Shown here piece by piece: positions 1 to 5,625 of a stretch of DNA of 8,922 nucleotides (within the stretch, counting starts at the first letter, position 1; each line of letters opens with the position of its first letter). The stretch lies in NCBI GenBank assembly GCA_910577605.1, contig CAJTON010000016.1, positions 48,725 to 57,646 on the forward strand, read 5' to 3'. The position numbers and the translations under genes were made by a program. Below the pieces are notes generated by a model. The model searched no databases, was not told the DNA's origin, and worked only from the letters and a program-made list of their open reading frames with translations. This stretch comes from an uncultured Butyrivibrio sp. Lineage in GTDB: Bacteria; Bacillota; Clostridia; Lachnospirales; Lachnospiraceae.

Positions 1-1201
1 CTTTAAGGTGCAGCGCCTCTCTCTGCCTTACGCCGAAACGGTGCTGCTCGTCCGTTACCACAAGACCGAGCTTGTTGAAGCTTACTCCATCGGAGATCAC
101 CGCATGGGTTCCGACGATCATTGATGCCCGTCCCGACGATATATCCTCAAGCGCATCTCTTCTGTCGGCGGCGGGCATCGAGCCTGTCAGCAGCACACAG
201 CGAAGCGGAATACTGTTTTTTTCAAGCGTACGGCAGAATTCCTCGTAATGCTGTTTTGCAAGGACCTCGGTGGGGGCCATCAGCGCGCTCTGATAGCCGG
301 CTGCTGCCGCGTCCGTCATCGCGAGAAACGCGATTATCGTCTTGCCGGAGCCCACGTCGCCTTGAATAAGCCTGTTCATCACGCGTTTTCCGGTCATATC
401 TGATATGATCTCTTCTCTGACTTTTTTCTGCGCGTTTGTCAGTTTATATCCTAAATTTGCAAGAATTGTTGCAGAATACGCGGATTCCGGTATTATTTTG
501 TCGTTATTTGCAAGTAAATTTGCATTTTTAAGACTTCTTATGCCCAGCGTAAAAAGAAAAAACTCGTCGAAAACAATGCGTTTATGTGCCCGCGAAAGAC
601 ATCCTGTATCGGAGGGAAAATGTACGGAGTAGACCGCCTCGGAGCGCTCCATAAGTCCCGCGCCGGATATTACGGAGGCCGGAAGATATTCATTTAAAGT
701 CATGCCCGTTTCAAAGCACTGCTTTACGGCCTTTATCACAGCGTTGTTCGTAAGACCTGATGTAAGCGGGTACACCGGCTGCATGGCGTTCATCTTGGAC
801 ATATACTGCTCATACGAATAAAGAGACGGCTGCTCCATAAAAACAAGGCTGCCCTTGAAAGCAGCCTCGCCTCTGAATATCCATTTGCATCCGCGCTTAA
901 GCTGACTGGCAAGAAACGGCATATTATACCATGTCAGCCTGATCCTGCCGCCCTTTTCGTCGGCGGCGTACACGGACAGCACCTTATACCGGCTGCGGGT
1001 ATTTATCTCGCAGTCGGAAATGACCGTACCCCAAAAAGCGTACGGCTTACTACCGTTCATTTCGTCAATATGCGCGGGAGGCTCGTAAACATCGTATCTT
1101 CTGGGATAAAAAGTCAGAAGGTCCTCCGCCCTGAATAATCCGAGCCTGTTAAAAAGCTGTTCGGTTTTGCTTCCGATTCCTTTTAAACCGCTTATTTTCA
1201 T
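1..1201 (-). CDS. recG: ATP-dependent DNA helicase RecG (partial: N-terminal 400 codons, 3' end beyond window edge)
   Basis: RecG is a superfamily 2 double-strand DNA translocase that remodels stalled replication forks and branched recombination intermediates. I translated this open frame by hand from ATG at 1201 to the window edge; no stop occurs. Residues 1-40 match the RecG start (helix-hairpin-like GIGSKTEQLFNRLG, then DLLTFYPRRY). Residues 45-140 form the OB-fold wedge region (WGTV, RLTWYN, FRGEAAF). Helicase motifs follow in order: Walker A GDVGSGKT at 281-288 (K287), APTEVLAKQH at 309-318, TGS at 339-341, GTHA at 364-367, and DEQHRFGVRQ at 384-393, which is characteristic of RecG. Family members are about 680-690 residues, so roughly 60% is present; helicase domain 2 is missing only because of the window edge. 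A GGGAG ribosome binding site lies 5 nt before the ATG. It sits 21 nt after the fakA stop, so the two are probably co-transcribed. Confidence 0.97.
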   Translation of the reverse strand, partial: MKISGLKGIGSKTEQLFNRLGLFRAEDLLTFYPRRYDVYEPPAHIDEMNGSKPYAFWGTVISDCEINTRSRYKVLSVYAADEKGGRIRLTWYNMPFLASQLKRGCKWIFRGEAAFKGSLVFMEQPSLYSYEQYMSKMNAMQPVYPLTSGLTNNAVIKAVKQCFETGMTLNEYLPASVISGAGLMERSEAVYSVHFPSDTGCLSRAHKRIVFDEFFLFTLGIRSLKNANLLANNDKIIPESAYSATILANLGYKLTNAQKKVREEIISDMTGKRVMNRLIQGDVGSGKTIIAFLAMTDAAAAGYQSALMAPTEVLAKQHYEEFCRTLEKNSIPLRCVLLTGSMPAADRRDALEDISSGRASMIVGTHAVISDGVSFNKLGLVVTDEQHRFGVRQREALHLK

Positions 1202-1222
1202 AGAAACTCCCAGATATGATCC

Positions 1223-2923
1223 TTACTCAACCGAAAGCAGGTAATAATAAATCGGCTGACCTCCGTAATTTACTTCAACGTCAACATCTGGATATGCCTC
1301 CCCGATTGCGGCGACAAGCGAGTCGGCGTCTTCCTTCGTAACCTCTGAACCGTAATAAATGCTTATAAGCTCGGAGGAACCGTCAACGAGCTGCGATACC
1401 ATATCCTTTGTGACGCCGTTTATATCGCCGCCGACGGAAAGTATGGTCTTATCGCCGATACCCATGATGTCGCCCTGTTTGATCTCTTTGTCGTCTATCT
1501 CGGTGTCTCTTACCGCGTAGGTAACGGAACCGGATTTGACATTGGCGATCTCGGCGTTCATATTCTGAAGGTTGACCTCCGGCTCCTCGTCCTCGGAAAA
1601 CGCTATCATTGCCGTGATACCCTGAGGCACGGTCTTTGTGGGAACCACAATTATATTCTTGTCTTCAACGATGCTCTGCGCCTGCTGTGCGGCGAGAATA
1701 ATGTTCGAGTTGTTGGGGAATATGAAAATATTGTCGGCATGGACGTTTTCAATGGCGTTAAGCATATCCTCCGTGCTCGGATTCATCGTCTGTCCGCCCT
1801 CGATTATATGGTCCACTCCGAGACTGTCGAAGATCTCGCTCAAGCCTTCTCCCGCCGATACTGAAATAAATCCGTACTTCTTGTTGGGAATATCCTCCTC
1901 TGCGGGCTGCGCCGGCGTCCCGGCTTCCTCCTTTACGCTCTCGCCCGCCGCGATCTTTGACGCGTTGGCGATAACTCTCTCGTGATGCTCCTCGCGCATA
2001 TTATCTACCTTCATTCGGGTAAGCGCTCCGTAGGTAAGTCCCTTCTCAAACGCAAGTCCCGGATGATTGGTATGGACGTGTACCTTTACTATTTCGTCGT
2101 CGGACACAAGCACTATTGAATCTCCGATGGATTCAAGGTAACGCTTGAATTCGCTTTCCTTCGCGGGCGTATAGCCCTTGTCAAGCATAACGATGAATTC
2201 AGTGCAGTAACCGAACTTAATATCGGCTTCCTCCGTCCCCTGCGCGGAGATCTCTGACGAAACCGAGTGACCGCCCGTTCCCGCAACGGCCTCATAATTT
2301 ATTTCCTTGCCTAAAAGAGCGTCGTATACGCCCTTCATCACCTGCATAAGTCCCTGTCCGCCTGAGTCTACAACTCCCGCCTGCTTGAGTACGGGAAGAA
2401 GCTCCGGCGTCTGCTCAAGAACGATATCTCCGTATTTTATAACCTTGTCAAGAAGCTGTTCGAGATCGCTTATCTCGGTCGAAAGCTCAAGCACCTTGTC
2501 TGCCATTCCTCTTGCGACCGTAAGGATCGTTCCCTCCTTGGGCTTCATTACCGCCTTGTACGCGGTCTCGACAGCCTTCTGGAACGCCGTCGCCAGAACT
2601 ATGGAATCTATTTCCTGATATTCGCGGATGACCTTGGTGAAGCCTCTTAAAAGCTGAGAGAGGATAACTCCTGAATTGCCTCTCGCTCCCCTTAAAGAGC
2701 CTCCCGAAATGGCCTTTGCAAGACTTTCCATGGTAGGATTCTCTAACGCGTTTACTTCCTTTGCCGCGGACATTATCGTCAGGGTCATGTTAGTGCCGGT
2801 ATCTCCGTCGGGAACCGGAAAAACATTCAAATCGTTTATCCATTCTTTTTTTGCCTCAAGATTAGCGGCTCCGGCGAGAAAAAGCTTTTTCAAAGCCTGA
2901 GCGTCTATGGTAGTTGTTGCCAC
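1223..2923 (-). CDS. fakA: Fatty acid kinase catalytic subunit FakA (YloV; DAK2/DhaL domain)
   Basis: 566 residues, the usual full length for FakA/YloV. The family phosphorylates fatty acids bound to a FakB partner, feeding exogenous fatty acid into phospholipid synthesis; it acts in the cytosol. The N-terminal DhaL-type kinase domain (about 1-205) shows NVFPVPDGDTGTNM at 33-46, with the Mg/ATP-binding Asp39 and Asp41, then RGARGNSGVILSQLLRG at 78-94 and AGVVDSGGQGL at 182-192. The middle domain has Cys240 and VHVHT (His282, His284), matching the zinc-binding set described for FakA. An Ala/Glu/Pro-rich linker at about 325-347 leads to a C-terminal domain (350-566) with IFPNNSN and VPTKTVPQG. 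The start is GTG, chosen because AAGGAGGA lies 7 nt before it and the protein begins ATTTIDAQ in register with the family. It follows yloU by 18 nt and precedes recG, the Bacillus-like order. No fakB gene is visible here, so the partner must be encoded elsewhere. Confidence 0.95.
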   Translation of the reverse strand: MATTTIDAQALKKLFLAGAANLEAKKEWINDLNVFPVPDGDTGTNMTLTIMSAAKEVNALENPTMESLAKAISGGSLRGARGNSGVILSQLLRGFTKVIREYQEIDSIVLATAFQKAVETAYKAVMKPKEGTILTVARGMADKVLELSTEISDLEQLLDKVIKYGDIVLEQTPELLPVLKQAGVVDSGGQGLMQVMKGVYDALLGKEINYEAVAGTGGHSVSSEISAQGTEEADIKFGYCTEFIVMLDKGYTPAKESEFKRYLESIGDSIVLVSDDEIVKVHVHTNHPGLAFEKGLTYGALTRMKVDNMREEHHERVIANASKIAAGESVKEEAGTPAQPAEEDIPNKKYGFISVSAGEGLSEIFDSLGVDHIIEGGQTMNPSTEDMLNAIENVHADNIFIFPNNSNIILAAQQAQSIVEDKNIIVVPTKTVPQGITAMIAFSEDEEPEVNLQNMNAEIANVKSGSVTYAVRDTEIDDKEIKQGDIMGIGDKTILSVGGDINGVTKDMVSQLVDGSSELISIYYGSEVTKEDADSLVAAIGEAYPDVDVEVNYGGQPIYYYLLSVE

Positions 2924-2930
2924 TTTTTAA

Positions 2931-2938
2931 TCCTCCTT
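2931..2938 (-). promoter_or_regulatory. Ribosome binding site of fakA, fixing a GTG start
   Basis: AAGGAGGA on the minus strand sits 7 nt before GTG at 2923 and inside the 18-nt gap after yloU. No ATG lies at a suitable distance, so the strong Shine-Dalgarno sequence decides the GTG start. Confidence 0.8.
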
Positions 2939-2941
2939 CGG

Positions 2942-3301
2942 TTAGTCGATGATCCTAACGCCTTCGACATATACATTGATCCTTCCGACCTTAAGACCGG
3001 TAAATTCCTCAACCTTATATTTAACGGTATGAACCAGATTGTCCGCAACGGTGGAAATAGTCACGCCGTATGCCACGATAACATGAAAATCTATTATAAG
3101 TTTATTATTCTCATCAAAGCTCACGCTTACTCCGTGAGTAAGACTTTCTCTCCTAAGAAGCCTGACAAATCCGTCCCTGACGTTAATGCTCGCCATTCCG
3201 ACGATGCCGAAGCATTCGACTGCCGCCGCTCCTGCATACTTGGCTATAACCTCATTATCAATGCGGACCTCGCCGTACTGATTGTCTATGCGTCCTTTCA
3301 T
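2942..3301 (-). CDS. yloU: Asp23/Gls24 family envelope stress response protein (YloU)
   Basis: 119 residues, typical of the Asp23/Gls24 (alkaline shock protein) family. The alternating hydrophobic pattern is characteristic: GEVRIDNEVIAKYAG near the N-terminus, AVECFGIVGM at about 27-36, then a long beta-strand region (KLIIDFHVIVAYGVTI) and the ending VKYKVEEFTGLKV followed by INVYVEGV. No membrane segment or signal peptide is seen. Members are cytosolic or membrane-associated through partners and are linked to cell-envelope homeostasis; the exact biochemical role is not settled. I chose ATG at 3301 because AGGAGG is 7 nt upstream. A longer in-frame start at 3331 would place that ribosome binding site inside the coding region and has none of its own. 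yloU directly precedes fakA, as in Bacillus yloU-yloV, and appears to be the first gene of its transcript. Confidence 0.93.
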   Translation of the reverse strand: MKGRIDNQYGEVRIDNEVIAKYAGAAAVECFGIVGMASINVRDGFVRLLRRESLTHGVSVSFDENNKLIIDFHVIVAYGVTISTVADNLVHTVKYKVEEFTGLKVGRINVYVEGVRIID

Positions 3302-3308
3302 ATAAGTT

Positions 3309-3314
3309 CCTCCT
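3309..3314 (-). promoter_or_regulatory. Ribosome binding site of yloU
   Basis: AGGAGG on the minus strand, 7 nt before ATG at 3301. It decides against the longer start at 3331. Confidence 0.8.
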
Positions 3315-3339
3315 ATAAATTTTATAGTCATTTTTAATA

Positions 3340-3348
3340 ACTATATCA
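3340..3348 (-). promoter_or_regulatory. Candidate extended -10 promoter of yloU-fakA-recG
   Basis: The minus strand reads TGATATAGT here, an extended -10 element (TGnTATAAT with one mismatch). The matching -35 is poor (ATTCCA, 18 nt upstream, 3 of 6 positions). Transcription would begin near 3333, giving a leader of about 32 nt. A promoter is expected here because the rpmB terminator lies just upstream. The region is AT-rich, so chance matches are possible. Confidence 0.4.
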
Positions 3349-3388
3349 TTATTCCCGATAAAATGGAATACATTAATTGGCGTGAAGT

Positions 3389-3419
3389 AAAAAAACCGAA
3401 AGGCGGCTGCCTTCCGGTT
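3389..3419 (-). terminator. Rho-independent terminator of rpmB
   Basis: On the minus strand an 11-bp stem AACCGGAAGGC / GCCTTTCGGTT with an AGCC loop is followed by seven T's. The single non-Watson-Crick position is a G-U wobble only when read from the minus strand, which supports that direction. It begins 16 nt after the rpmB stop and separates rpmB from the yloU transcript. Confidence 0.92.
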
Positions 3420-3435
3420 CTTGTTATGCCACAAA

Positions 3436-3621
3436 TTAAGCTCTTTCAACAGCGCCCGATCTTAAACAAGAAGTACATACATACATCTTCTTGGACTGGC
3501 CATTAACTTTTACCTTTACGGATTTTACGTTTGCTTTCCATATTTTGTTGGATTTTCTATTTGAGTGGCTTACCTTGAGTCCAAAGTGAGCGCCTTTATC
3601 ACAAACAGCACACTTAGCCAT
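3436..3621 (-). CDS. rpmB: 50S ribosomal protein L28 (zinc-binding form)
   Basis: 61 residues, the normal length for Firmicute L28. It is a component of the large ribosomal subunit near the exit (E) site. The sequence starts MAKCAVCDKGAHFGLKVSHS, followed by NRKSNKIWKANVK, the usual basic core. Cysteines at 4, 7, 49 and 52 form two CxxC pairs (CAVC and CTSC), marking the zinc-binding C+ paralogue type; many bacteria also keep a zinc-free version for zinc limitation, but none is visible here. ATG at 3621 is preceded by AAAGGAGG with 7 nt spacing, one of the strongest ribosome binding sites in the window. It probably has its own promoter at 3675-3703 and ends at a strong terminator, so it is likely expressed as a single gene. 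Confidence 0.97.
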   Translation of the reverse strand: MAKCAVCDKGAHFGLKVSHSNRKSNKIWKANVKSVKVKVNGQSKKMYVCTSCLRSGAVERA

Positions 3622-3628
3622 GTTTGCA

Positions 3629-3636
3629 CCTCCTTT
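3629..3636 (-). promoter_or_regulatory. Ribosome binding site of rpmB
   Basis: AAAGGAGG on the minus strand, 7 nt before ATG at 3621; close to full complementarity with the 16S anti-Shine-Dalgarno, as expected for a highly translated ribosomal protein. Confidence 0.85.
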
Positions 3637-3660
3637 AAGATATTGAGTCCTTGTCCGGGC

Positions 3661-3876
3661 TCACAACAAAAGATATAATAACAGATTATTACAACTTTTG
3701 CAAGAGTTTTTATTATTTTTTATTTTTTTTTTACAACCGCAGCTCATAAACAGGTTGTAGCCGAGAATAAGAAGTCCCAGAATTATGCACACGCTTAGAA
3801 AAACGTTGTCTATGAACATTTTTACTATCATGCCGACTCCGGTAAAAAATAATGCAAATCCGATTATCTGTTTCAT
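3661..3876 (-). CDS. Small two-helix membrane protein with a Cys/Lys-rich tail; C-terminus uncertain because of an A10 tract
   Basis: Uncharacterised protein of 71 residues as read. It starts MKQIIGFALFFTGVGMIVKM and has two hydrophobic segments, about 3-21 and 24-43, separated by a short polar turn (IDN), ending ILGYNLFMSCGC. This resembles small conserved membrane proteins of Clostridia that stop soon after the GYNLF motif; I know of no assigned function. After Cys48 the frame runs through ten A's (positions 3723-3732), then encodes an AT-rich, low-complexity tail ending in LLLYLLL. Losing one A gives KKK followed by a stop (51 residues); gaining one gives KKKNKK and a stop. The tail also overlaps the likely rpmB promoter. 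The true protein may therefore end near 3721. The ribosome binding site is weak (GGCGG, 4 nt before ATG at 3876). It lies 72 nt after gerW and may have its own promoter. Confidence 0.65.
   Translation of the reverse strand: MKQIIGFALFFTGVGMIVKMFIDNVFLSVCIILGLLILGYNLFMSCGCKKKIKNNKNSCKSCNNLLLYLLL
3675..3703 (-). promoter_or_regulatory. Candidate vegetative promoter of rpmB
   Basis: On the minus strand TTGCAA (3698-3703) is followed after exactly 17 nt by TATTAT (3675-3680), with TG in the extended -10 position (TGTTATTAT). The -35 matches 4 of 6 and the -10 matches 5 of 6 consensus positions. Transcription would begin near 3668, giving a leader of about 47 nt before the rpmB ATG. The element lies within the apparent 3' end of the upstream small reading frame. 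Confidence 0.6.
3723..3732 (-). repeat. Homopolymer run of ten A's within the small membrane protein gene
   Basis: Ten consecutive T's on the plus strand (A's on the coding strand) cover codons 49 to 52. Such runs are prone to polymerase slippage and to sequencing error. A one-base change in either direction ends the reading frame within a few codons. Confidence 0.95.
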
Positions 3877-3905
3877 CCGTCCGCCTGCCCGCAGATACTT
3901 AATGT

Positions 3906-3933
3906 ATTATATGAAAACGGTACGGAAATATTC
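3906..3933 (-). promoter_or_regulatory. Candidate promoter of the small membrane protein gene (possibly sporulation sigma-E-like)
   Basis: The minus strand contains a perfect TATAAT (3906-3911) with no good vegetative -35. The same stretch reads CATATAAT (3906-3913) preceded by GAATATT (3927-3933) with 13 nt between, which resembles the sigma-E elements of Bacillus (-35 KMATATT, -10 CATACAnT), although the spacing may be slightly short. Transcription would begin near 3899, about 23 nt before the ATG at 3876. Confidence 0.35.
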
Positions 3934-3940
3934 CCGGTAC
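3920..3940 (-). terminator. Weak imperfect hairpin after gerW (possible leaky terminator)
   Basis: On the minus strand GTAC-CG-GGAA / TTCC-GTAC forms two 4-bp helices around a TAT loop with a 2-nt bulge, followed by CGTTTT. The stem is short and the T-run only four long, so termination would be partial at best. It overlaps the candidate -35 element of the next gene. Confidence 0.3.
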
Positions 3941-3948
3941 GCCGCAAC

Positions 3949-4356
3949 TTACTTGGAGGTGTCGGCGCCTCCCGACATTGCCTGGCTGACCGCGTTTTCC
4001 ACATCGGGATCTTTGGAATTCTTCCAGTTTTTGACCTTGTCAAGTATATCGGGTATCATGTCGATGACCTTGGTAAAGGAATTCTGGTCCTTTACGTTCA
4101 CAAGCCTGGTGATTCCGTCGTGTATCACGAGCACCGCGCTGGGGCTCATCTTGCCGCCCATTCCTCCTGCCGCCCTGTTCTTGCTGTCGCTGTTTCCGGC
4201 TCCGGCGGCAACGCCGAAGGATACGTCAACAAGAGGAAGTATTATAGTATCGTTTACCGTGACCGCCTCTCCGACTACGGTCTTCGCGGAAAGAAATCCG
4301 TCCATTCCTTTGAAAAGCGATGATACGGTCGCTTCAAATTTGTTGTTCTCTGCCAT
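3949..4356 (-). CDS. ytfJ: GerW family (YtfJ) sporulation protein
   Basis: 135 residues, the normal size for the Spore_YtfJ/GerW family. In Bacillus the homologue is made during sporulation and is needed for normal germination responses; its biochemical role is unknown. The pattern matches: an N-terminal amphipathic region (about 7-24), TVVGEAVTVNDTIILPLVDVSFG at 26-48, a Gly-rich loop at 50-69 (GAG..., AAGGMGGK), then SPSAVLVI at 71-78, and a C-terminal helix DMIPDILDKVKNW at about 99-111. There is no signal peptide or membrane segment. I chose ATG at 4356 because GGAGG lies 7 nt upstream; a longer start at 4374 would overlap the upstream stop and has no ribosome binding site. The 17-nt gap after the DUF2953 gene repeats the ytfI-ytfJ pairing known from Bacillus. 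Its presence suggests a spore former. Confidence 0.93.
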   Translation of the reverse strand: MAENNKFEATVSSLFKGMDGFLSAKTVVGEAVTVNDTIILPLVDVSFGVAAGAGNSDSKNRAAGGMGGKMSPSAVLVIHDGITRLVNVKDQNSFTKVIDMIPDILDKVKNWKNSKDPDVENAVSQAMSGGADTSK

Positions 4357-4363
4357 TTTGCTA

Positions 4364-4368
4364 CCTCC
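4364..4368 (-). promoter_or_regulatory. Ribosome binding site of ytfJ/gerW
   Basis: GGAGG on the minus strand, 7 nt before ATG at 4356, located between the upstream stop at 4374 and this start. It rules out the longer frame starting at 4374. Confidence 0.8.
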
Positions 4369-4373
4369 GATCA

Positions 4374-5297
4374 TTATCCGTTGATTTTTTGTATTATTCC
4401 TTTGACATCTTTGTTAAGATATATTTTAAGCGCCCATATCAGCACCCTTATAAAGGATACATGCCCCCTAAACGGGATGTCGCACTCAATTACTTTATTA
4501 TCGAAATCAGGCTCGATGCAGAGATTAAGCCCAAGAAGCGCTCCGAAAGCATACGCCGCTCCGAGTATCTCTCCAGTCGTCGCCGGATCTCCCATTCCGA
4601 ATTTCACATAGATTCTGTGCTTTCTTGGAAGAATATGCCTGAGCAGCTTTTTTACTATACCTAATGTAAAGCCTACCGCCCTTCTGTTGCCTTCGTCGTT
4701 TATCTCCTTGAATATCTTCTCACGCATATCCGAAAACGATTTAAGCTTGTCCGCAATCTTATTATATATGTCTTTTATGCGTTTGAAAATACTTTTTTTC
4801 TCTTTCGGCTTTTTGCCGTCCTTATCTTTTGAATATTCAGCGGGCGGACCGTAAGTTACAGCCTTCTTGTCCGCGTTTTCCTGTCCGGCGGGCGCATCCG
4901 CCTTTTCTTCCTTCGCCGGAGTTTCCGCGCGCTTTGCGTCCCCGTCCGTCTGACGCGCTTCATAGTCAAAGGCTTCCTTTTCGGTTTCCCTCAAGGCGGC
5001 GCGTTTACCGGCTTTACGCCGTTTTTTCTTGGTTTTCGGCTTTAAAAGACTGACCCACAGGATCTTTAAGTCGATCGCCTGATCTTTTTCGTTCTTTATA
5101 AAATATGCCCTTACAAGCCCGAAAAGATACCGCGCCCTGATGTTAATATCTATCCTGCCGTCATATTTTATGCGCCCCTTGTAGCTCACGGGCGACAGCA
5201 GGATTATCAGAACAAGCAGTATTATAAAACCGATAACGGAGGCGAGAACAATACCGATTATTTTCAATATTGTAAGCAGAACGGTTAAAAATCCCAT
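4374..5297 (-). CDS. DUF2953 domain-containing membrane protein (YtfI-like)
   Basis: 307 residues. A long hydrophobic N-terminus (about 4-35) forms one or two membrane helices, followed by SPVSYKGRIKYDG and a beta-rich segment (RIDINIRARYLFGLV) typical of DUF2953 proteins. Residues about 85-172 are a strongly charged, low-complexity Lys/Glu/Ala/Asp linker, likely disordered. The C-terminal conserved part carries FGMGDPATTGEILG at 233-246, IEPDFDNKVIECDI at 261-274 and a final amphipathic helix near 283-296. The function is unknown; it is probably anchored in the cytoplasmic membrane. Adjacency to gerW is conserved in Bacillus, implying a link to sporulation or spore coat/cortex biology (inference). 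ATG at 5297 follows the preceding stop by 14 nt; the GAGGG at 5309-5313 overlaps that TGA stop, so translation is probably coupled, although its 11-nt spacing is long. Confidence 0.88.
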   Translation of the reverse strand: MGFLTVLLTILKIIGIVLASVIGFIILLVLIILLSPVSYKGRIKYDGRIDINIRARYLFGLVRAYFIKNEKDQAIDLKILWVSLLKPKTKKKRRKAGKRAALRETEKEAFDYEARQTDGDAKRAETPAKEEKADAPAGQENADKKAVTYGPPAEYSKDKDGKKPKEKKSIFKRIKDIYNKIADKLKSFSDMREKIFKEINDEGNRRAVGFTLGIVKKLLRHILPRKHRIYVKFGMGDPATTGEILGAAYAFGALLGLNLCIEPDFDNKVIECDIPFRGHVSFIRVLIWALKIYLNKDVKGIIQKING

Positions 5298-5311
5298 AAA
5301 TTACTGTTCCC

Positions 5312-5623
5312 TCAATTCAGATATTTTGCCAGATCAAAATCTCCCGTAAGCCTGTACGCGTCGTCTATCATCGTCCTGACAAGCTCGAAAGCCTCGCTTC
5401 TCCCGACCGCGATACCCGCCACTCTCATATGCCTTAGTTTTTGTTTGAACGGCGGCTGAACAAACTGCGAGGTATCGTATATCTCCAAAAGCTCGCCGTC
5501 GTTGCGGGAAAGCGAGATTATATATATGCCGGGCAGCCATCTGCGGCGTTTAAGCGTTCTTAACAGCGTCTTCGACTGCAAACCGGCGAGTCGTCCGTAG
5601 TAAAGCTTTTTGCACCAATACAT
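5312..5623 (-). CDS. Conserved hypothetical protein, 103 residues
   Basis: I cannot assign a function. The protein is small, soluble and basic at its N-terminus (SKTLLRTLKRRRWLPG, 17-32), followed by beta-like IYIISLSRNDGELLEIYD (33-50), a polar segment QFVQPPFKQKLRHMR, and a closing region VAGIAVGRSEAFELVRTMIDDAY (68-90) that looks like a strand, a Gly turn and a helix. The combination 'LPGxYIISLS...LLEIY...VxGIAxGRxEAxELV' resembles a short conserved clostridial family of unknown role. There is no membrane segment, signal peptide or metal motif. Its ATG lies only 2 nt after the TAA of the 464-residue gene (GAATAATTATG), so it is almost certainly translated by coupling; only a weak GGTGA is present upstream. 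It precedes the DUF2953 gene by 14 nt. Confidence 0.8.
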   Translation of the reverse strand: MYWCKKLYYGRLAGLQSKTLLRTLKRRRWLPGIYIISLSRNDGELLEIYDTSQFVQPPFKQKLRHMRVAGIAVGRSEAFELVRTMIDDAYRLTGDFDLAKYLN

Positions 5624-5625
5624 AA

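Noticed and set aside
121..632. Two plus-strand frames of 82 and 75 codons
   Set aside because: Both are antisense to the RecG helicase motifs, which are unmistakable on the minus strand.
1638..2900. Several plus-strand frames of 74-115 codons
   Set aside because: All are antisense to fakA, with low-complexity Ser/Pro/Ala content and no convincing ribosome binding sites.
3302..3331. N-terminal extension of YloU by 10 residues (MTIKFIGGTY)
   Set aside because: The GGTY part of this extension is simply the AGGAGG ribosome binding site read as codons.
3697..3732. Plus-strand hairpin plus T-run (acttttgcaagagt then T-rich) as a terminator
   Set aside because: The stem is only about five pairs with a tiny loop, and no plus-strand gene leads into it; the T-run is the complement of the A10 tract.
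3785..4384. Plus-strand open frame of 199 codons
   Set aside because: It lies opposite gerW and the small membrane protein, has no recognisable protein pattern, and spans the ribosome binding sites of the real minus-strand genes.
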